The translations under genes and the position numbers were made by a program. The notes below the pieces were generated by a model. The model was not told the DNA's origin, made no database searches, and was given only the letters and a program-made list of their open reading frames with translations. From Candidatus Aminicenantota bacterium (GTDB lineage Bacteria; Acidobacteriota; Aminicenantia; UBA2199): 10,145 nucleotides of DNA. Where the stretch lies: NCBI GenBank assembly GCA_029939015.1, contig JAOZTV010000091.1:1-10145 (forward strand), written 5' to 3'. Shown one piece after another: positions 8,701-10,145 of the stretch; the stretch's first letter is position 1; each line of letters begins with the position of its first letter.

Positions 8701-9690
8701 GCGGATTTAACTAAAAAACTATTGGGATTTGCAAGGAAAGGAAAGTACAAAGTGACTCTAATTGATATTAATGATATTATCGATGAGGTTATTAATTTAT
8801 TGAGTCCTATAATAGACAGGTCTATAAAAATTGAGCGTAATTTACTTGAACCGTCAATATTTATTGAAGCAGATGCATCTCAAATTCAACAGGTAATTAT
8901 GAATATATGCCTAAACGCAAGAGATGCGTTGCCGAATGGAGGTCTAATAAATATTAATTTAAAAATAGTTAAACTTTCTATAGATAAACAGAAAACATTT
9001 CAGTTGGTATCAAAAGAAGGTAATTATTTGAATGTTTCAATAGAGGATAATGGTTTTGGCATAAAAGAGGAGTATCTCCAAAGAATATTTGATCCTTTCT
9101 TTACTACTAAAACAACAACAAAGGGGTCAGGTTTAGGCTTATCGATGGTTTATGGTGTGATTAAAAACCATAATGGTGCTTTAAATGTAAAAAGTATTGA
9201 TAAGAAAGGCACAGTTTTTAATCTCTTTTTTCCGCTTACTAAAAAGAACAAGTACCCTCTTGAATTAAAATCTGAAACTACAGATGCTAAAAATATTTCA
9301 CAATTATTAGTTGGAGATGAAACAGTATTGATTGTTGACGATGAAGAAGTACATAGAACTTTACTTGTAAATATTTTAAAAGAGCGTGGATATACTACAA
9401 TCGAAGCTTATGATGGTATTGAAGGGCTAAAAAAATATTCTGAACACAAAGATAAGATAGATTTGGTTATCTTAGATATGTCAATGCCAAACATGGGTGG
9501 CAATATTGCTTTTAAAAAATTACGAGTAATGAATCCAGAAATAAAGGTTTTGGTTAATTCAGGTTACTCAATGGACGATAATATTCAAACAATTTTGGAT
9601 CATGGCAAAACTGATTTCATCCAGAAACCTTTTAAACCAAGGCATTTGCTTTTAAAAATACGATCACTTCTGGGTGAGTTTTCCAATTAG
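5794..9690 (+). CDS. Hybrid sensor histidine kinase: Reg_prop propeller, Y_Y_Y, PAS, HisKA, HATPase, receiver
   Basis: A 1298-residue membrane sensor. Residues 1-25 are a signal peptide or anchor. Residues about 30-630 hold repeated two-component-regulator-propeller (Reg_prop) units ending in patterns like VWTGTKRGLNKI (321-332), YWVGTKNGVIKF (571-582) and VWIGMDIGTSKY (614-625), predicted to form periplasmic beta-propeller(s). A Y_Y_Y domain (about 660-735) and one membrane helix (about 744-762) follow. Inside the cell come PAS (about 793-905) and HisKA with phosphoacceptor His929 in GGIAHDFNN. The HATPase has an N box with Asn1037/Asn1041, DNGFG (1085-1089), the F box DPFFTTK (1100-1106) and GSGLGL (1111-1116). 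The receiver has DDE (1182-1184), phosphoacceptor Asp1228 and Lys1278. All catalytic residues are present, so it should be active. Unlike Bacteroides hybrid regulators it has no C-terminal DNA-binding domain, so a separate partner must carry the output. The ligand is unknown. Confidence 0.96.
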   Translation: MLKRYRLIVILILIIIFYHTPLFTQNYNIFKYTVKNGLPSSVIYNMTQDVSGKMWFTSNIGVLEFDNLTWKLHKIVKDSDIASNIKCIISDNEGIIYTFNKWLNMGGFFYNNKVWRKIDGPVLQKNIIVTGAAIIKNNKHLAFGFGTYHSGLYIYKTGKWKNILKNDGLLDNDILSIDVFNNEFYVLTSKGISIVSDKLIDNSLNKALPKKGVGLTGIRVSNINNKRVIWLSGSNWIGKYSDGQFERIKILDFLISKDMGDFIDFRKTIIEYDKRGKLFFGNINALYFLDLRNNMVKPLDINNGTTTRGITSLFQDREHIVWTGTKRGLNKIVSMQFENYSRQNGLLENEVTAIAEISKNIMVFGHNNGLTIKNKKNNKHINLNRFIKKNYFGSRVFDILIDSKKMMWVAAGSAGLFLFDTSKDYNFIRHWPPDSNKEYITIAEDKRNKIWLAGKTGIWVLENNILSLAKPAIKKNYYIRKMFVMDDDELFFASTSGVLSLKNNKWERYYSKNKNFNSTYAVMKYNDGSLLIGSTGGLLELKNGKLQLFSQLGWKITTPIYFIIKDKQNDYWVGTKNGVIKFNNKTYKHYTHIDGLVGIEANRGGGYLDSLGNVWIGMDIGTSKYTPNLIDISYPKPLLKISNIKANGNIVKKKEIKLTGNNTIEFFFKGISFIDNRPLKYFYKLIGYDKKWNEKTLRHGYIRYDNLPIGNYSFHLKALNGSAYESDIIIRDQIEVVSPFYLTYWFALIVLFSLLISSILFRKFFKEIRVSKLLKKEIYKKNIQLKESLLSYQSLFEESLDCIFTSTPDGMFLSINKAGLEMFGYNTIKDLSRKNIEKDIYIDSGRRSEFKELMKKEELVKNFESKIKRKNGEILTVIESSYLIKNNKNETIGYRGIIRDITDQHRLQSQLVQSQKMESIGLLAGGIAHDFNNILSGILGYANLLKRSLVDDKKLSKYINTIEKSAERAADLTKKLLGFARKGKYKVTLIDINDIIDEVINLLSPIIDRSIKIERNLLEPSIFIEADASQIQQVIMNICLNARDALPNGGLININLKIVKLSIDKQKTFQLVSKEGNYLNVSIEDNGFGIKEEYLQRIFDPFFTTKTTTKGSGLGLSMVYGVIKNHNGALNVKSIDKKGTVFNLFFPLTKKNKYPLELKSETTDAKNISQLLVGDETVLIVDDEEVHRTLLVNILKERGYTTIEAYDGIEGLKKYSEHKDKIDLVILDMSMPNMGGNIAFKKLRVMNPEIKVLVNSGYSMDDNIQTILDHGKTDFIQKPFKPRHLLLKIRSLLGEFSN

Positions 9691-9727
9691 CTAAATTTGA
9701 CTTTAAACTTTTCTGAAAATTATCCGA

Positions 9728-9733
9728 TATACT
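9728..9733 (+). promoter_or_regulatory. Possible -10 box for the lipoprotein gene
   Basis: TATACT lies 5 nt before the ATG at 9739, the same arrangement as at the other two unit-heading genes. No good -35 box sits 16-18 nt upstream; TTGACT at 9697-9702 is 25 nt away, too far for a standard sigma70 promoter. No SD sequence is seen before the ATG. The call rests on the -10 match and its recurrence in position. Confidence 0.35.
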
Positions 9734-9738
9734 CATTG

Positions 9739-10145
9739 ATGAGAAAACTATTACTATTAATATTGGCTGTCTTTATGATTAGTGCCTGTTCCTTATTTAA
9801 AGGGATATCCAGTAATACTGGGATGGTAATTCCTGTTAAAAAAATGGGATTAATGCTTAATGATTCGCTGCGTGTGCCCTCTTTGAAAAACAAAGAAACA
9901 GGCGTTTTGACCTTTGTCAATCTGAATGAATTAGATGAGGCAGAACCATTAGGAAGATATCTTCAAGACAGAATATCATATTATTTATTTGAAAATGGCT
10001 TTAGATTAAAAGAATTAAGAATGGGAAAGCAAAATACTTTTATACCCAAAACTGGTGAGATAAACATTACAAGATTGAAATCCGAACTTAAAGATGCTGG
10101 TTATGCTAAACTAGAATCAATTATTATTGGTACCTATATTGATGC
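9739..10145 (+). CDS. FlgO-like domain lipoprotein (5' part; continues past the window)
   Basis: The first 135 codons of an open frame that runs off the window end. The N-terminus MRKLLLLILAVFMISACS is a lipoprotein signal peptide with lipobox ISAC and lipidation site Cys17, so the mature protein should be anchored in a membrane, probably the outer one (Ser at +2 does not suggest inner-membrane retention). The rest contains LGRYLQDRISYYLFENGF, then TGEINITRLKSEL and IIIGTYIDA. This order (an amphipathic helix, a Gly-Phe/Tyr turn, a GE..(I/L)TR segment, then a strand ending in GTY) resembles the FlgO domain of flagellar outer-membrane lipoproteins known from Vibrio. A flagellar role is not shown here: FlgO-like domains also occur in proteins without that role, and no flagellar gene is in view. 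TTG 9736 directly before the ATG is a less likely start. The gene begins 48 nt after the kinase stop. Confidence 0.8.
   Translation, partial: MRKLLLLILAVFMISACSLFKGISSNTGMVIPVKKMGLMLNDSLRVPSLKNKETGVLTFVNLNELDEAEPLGRYLQDRISYYLFENGFRLKELRMGKQNTFIPKTGEINITRLKSELKDAGYAKLESIIIGTYID

Noticed and set aside
9691..9738. Terminator between the kinase and the lipoprotein
   Set aside because: No stable inverted repeat followed by a T run was found in the 48-nt gap.
9720..9920. Minus-strand 66-residue frame over the start of the lipoprotein gene
   Set aside because: The plus strand has a clear lipobox and FlgO-like domain; the minus frame has no recognisable content.

Overview
The window is a tightly packed, very AT-rich stretch of bacterial chromosome (GC about 30% by eye). 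It carries seven protein genes, all on the + strand, and no RNA genes, insertion sequences or CRISPR arrays. The organism is a diderm (Gram-negative-type) bacterium: it has a periplasm-facing lytic transglycosylase (MltA), a lipoprotein with a clear lipobox, and a sensor kinase with a large exported domain. Strong Shine-Dalgarno (SD) sequences (AGGAGG before glnS) and sigma70-like -35/-10 boxes argue against typical Bacteroidota. The phylum cannot be fixed from the sequence; a spirochaete-like, deltaproteobacterial or related low-GC diderm lineage would fit.

Layout. Positions 50-5743 look like one transcription unit: a short-chain dehydrogenase/reductase, glutaminyl-tRNA synthetase (glnS), an MltA-type lytic transglycosylase, an FHA-GGDEF diguanylate cyclase overlapping mltA by ATGA, and an AEC-family (auxin efflux carrier) permease. 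The permease is easily missed: its frame is open from 4769 to 5743 but has no ATG, GTG, TTG or CTG until codon 134 of the proposed gene. The best start is ATT at 4775. This codon lies in the loop of a predicted hairpin whose 5' arm is the ribosome binding site and whose 3' arm runs into a T tract.

Positions 5794-9690 encode a 1298-residue hybrid histidine kinase. It has an N-terminal signal or anchor, a Reg_prop beta-propeller sensor, a Y_Y_Y domain, one membrane helix, PAS, HisKA, HATPase and a C-terminal receiver. It is followed by the 5' part of a lipoprotein gene with a FlgO-like domain, which runs off the window.

How the genes relate. The first unit mixes housekeeping (glnS), envelope maintenance (mltA), c-di-GMP signalling and transport, so its members need not share a pathway. 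The kinase and the FlgO-like lipoprotein each seem to have their own start signals. The three genes that head transcription units (the dehydrogenase, the kinase and the lipoprotein) each have a -10-like hexamer only 5-6 nt before the ATG and no convincing SD, which predicts leaderless mRNAs. glnS, mltA and the permease inside the operon have SD sequences instead.
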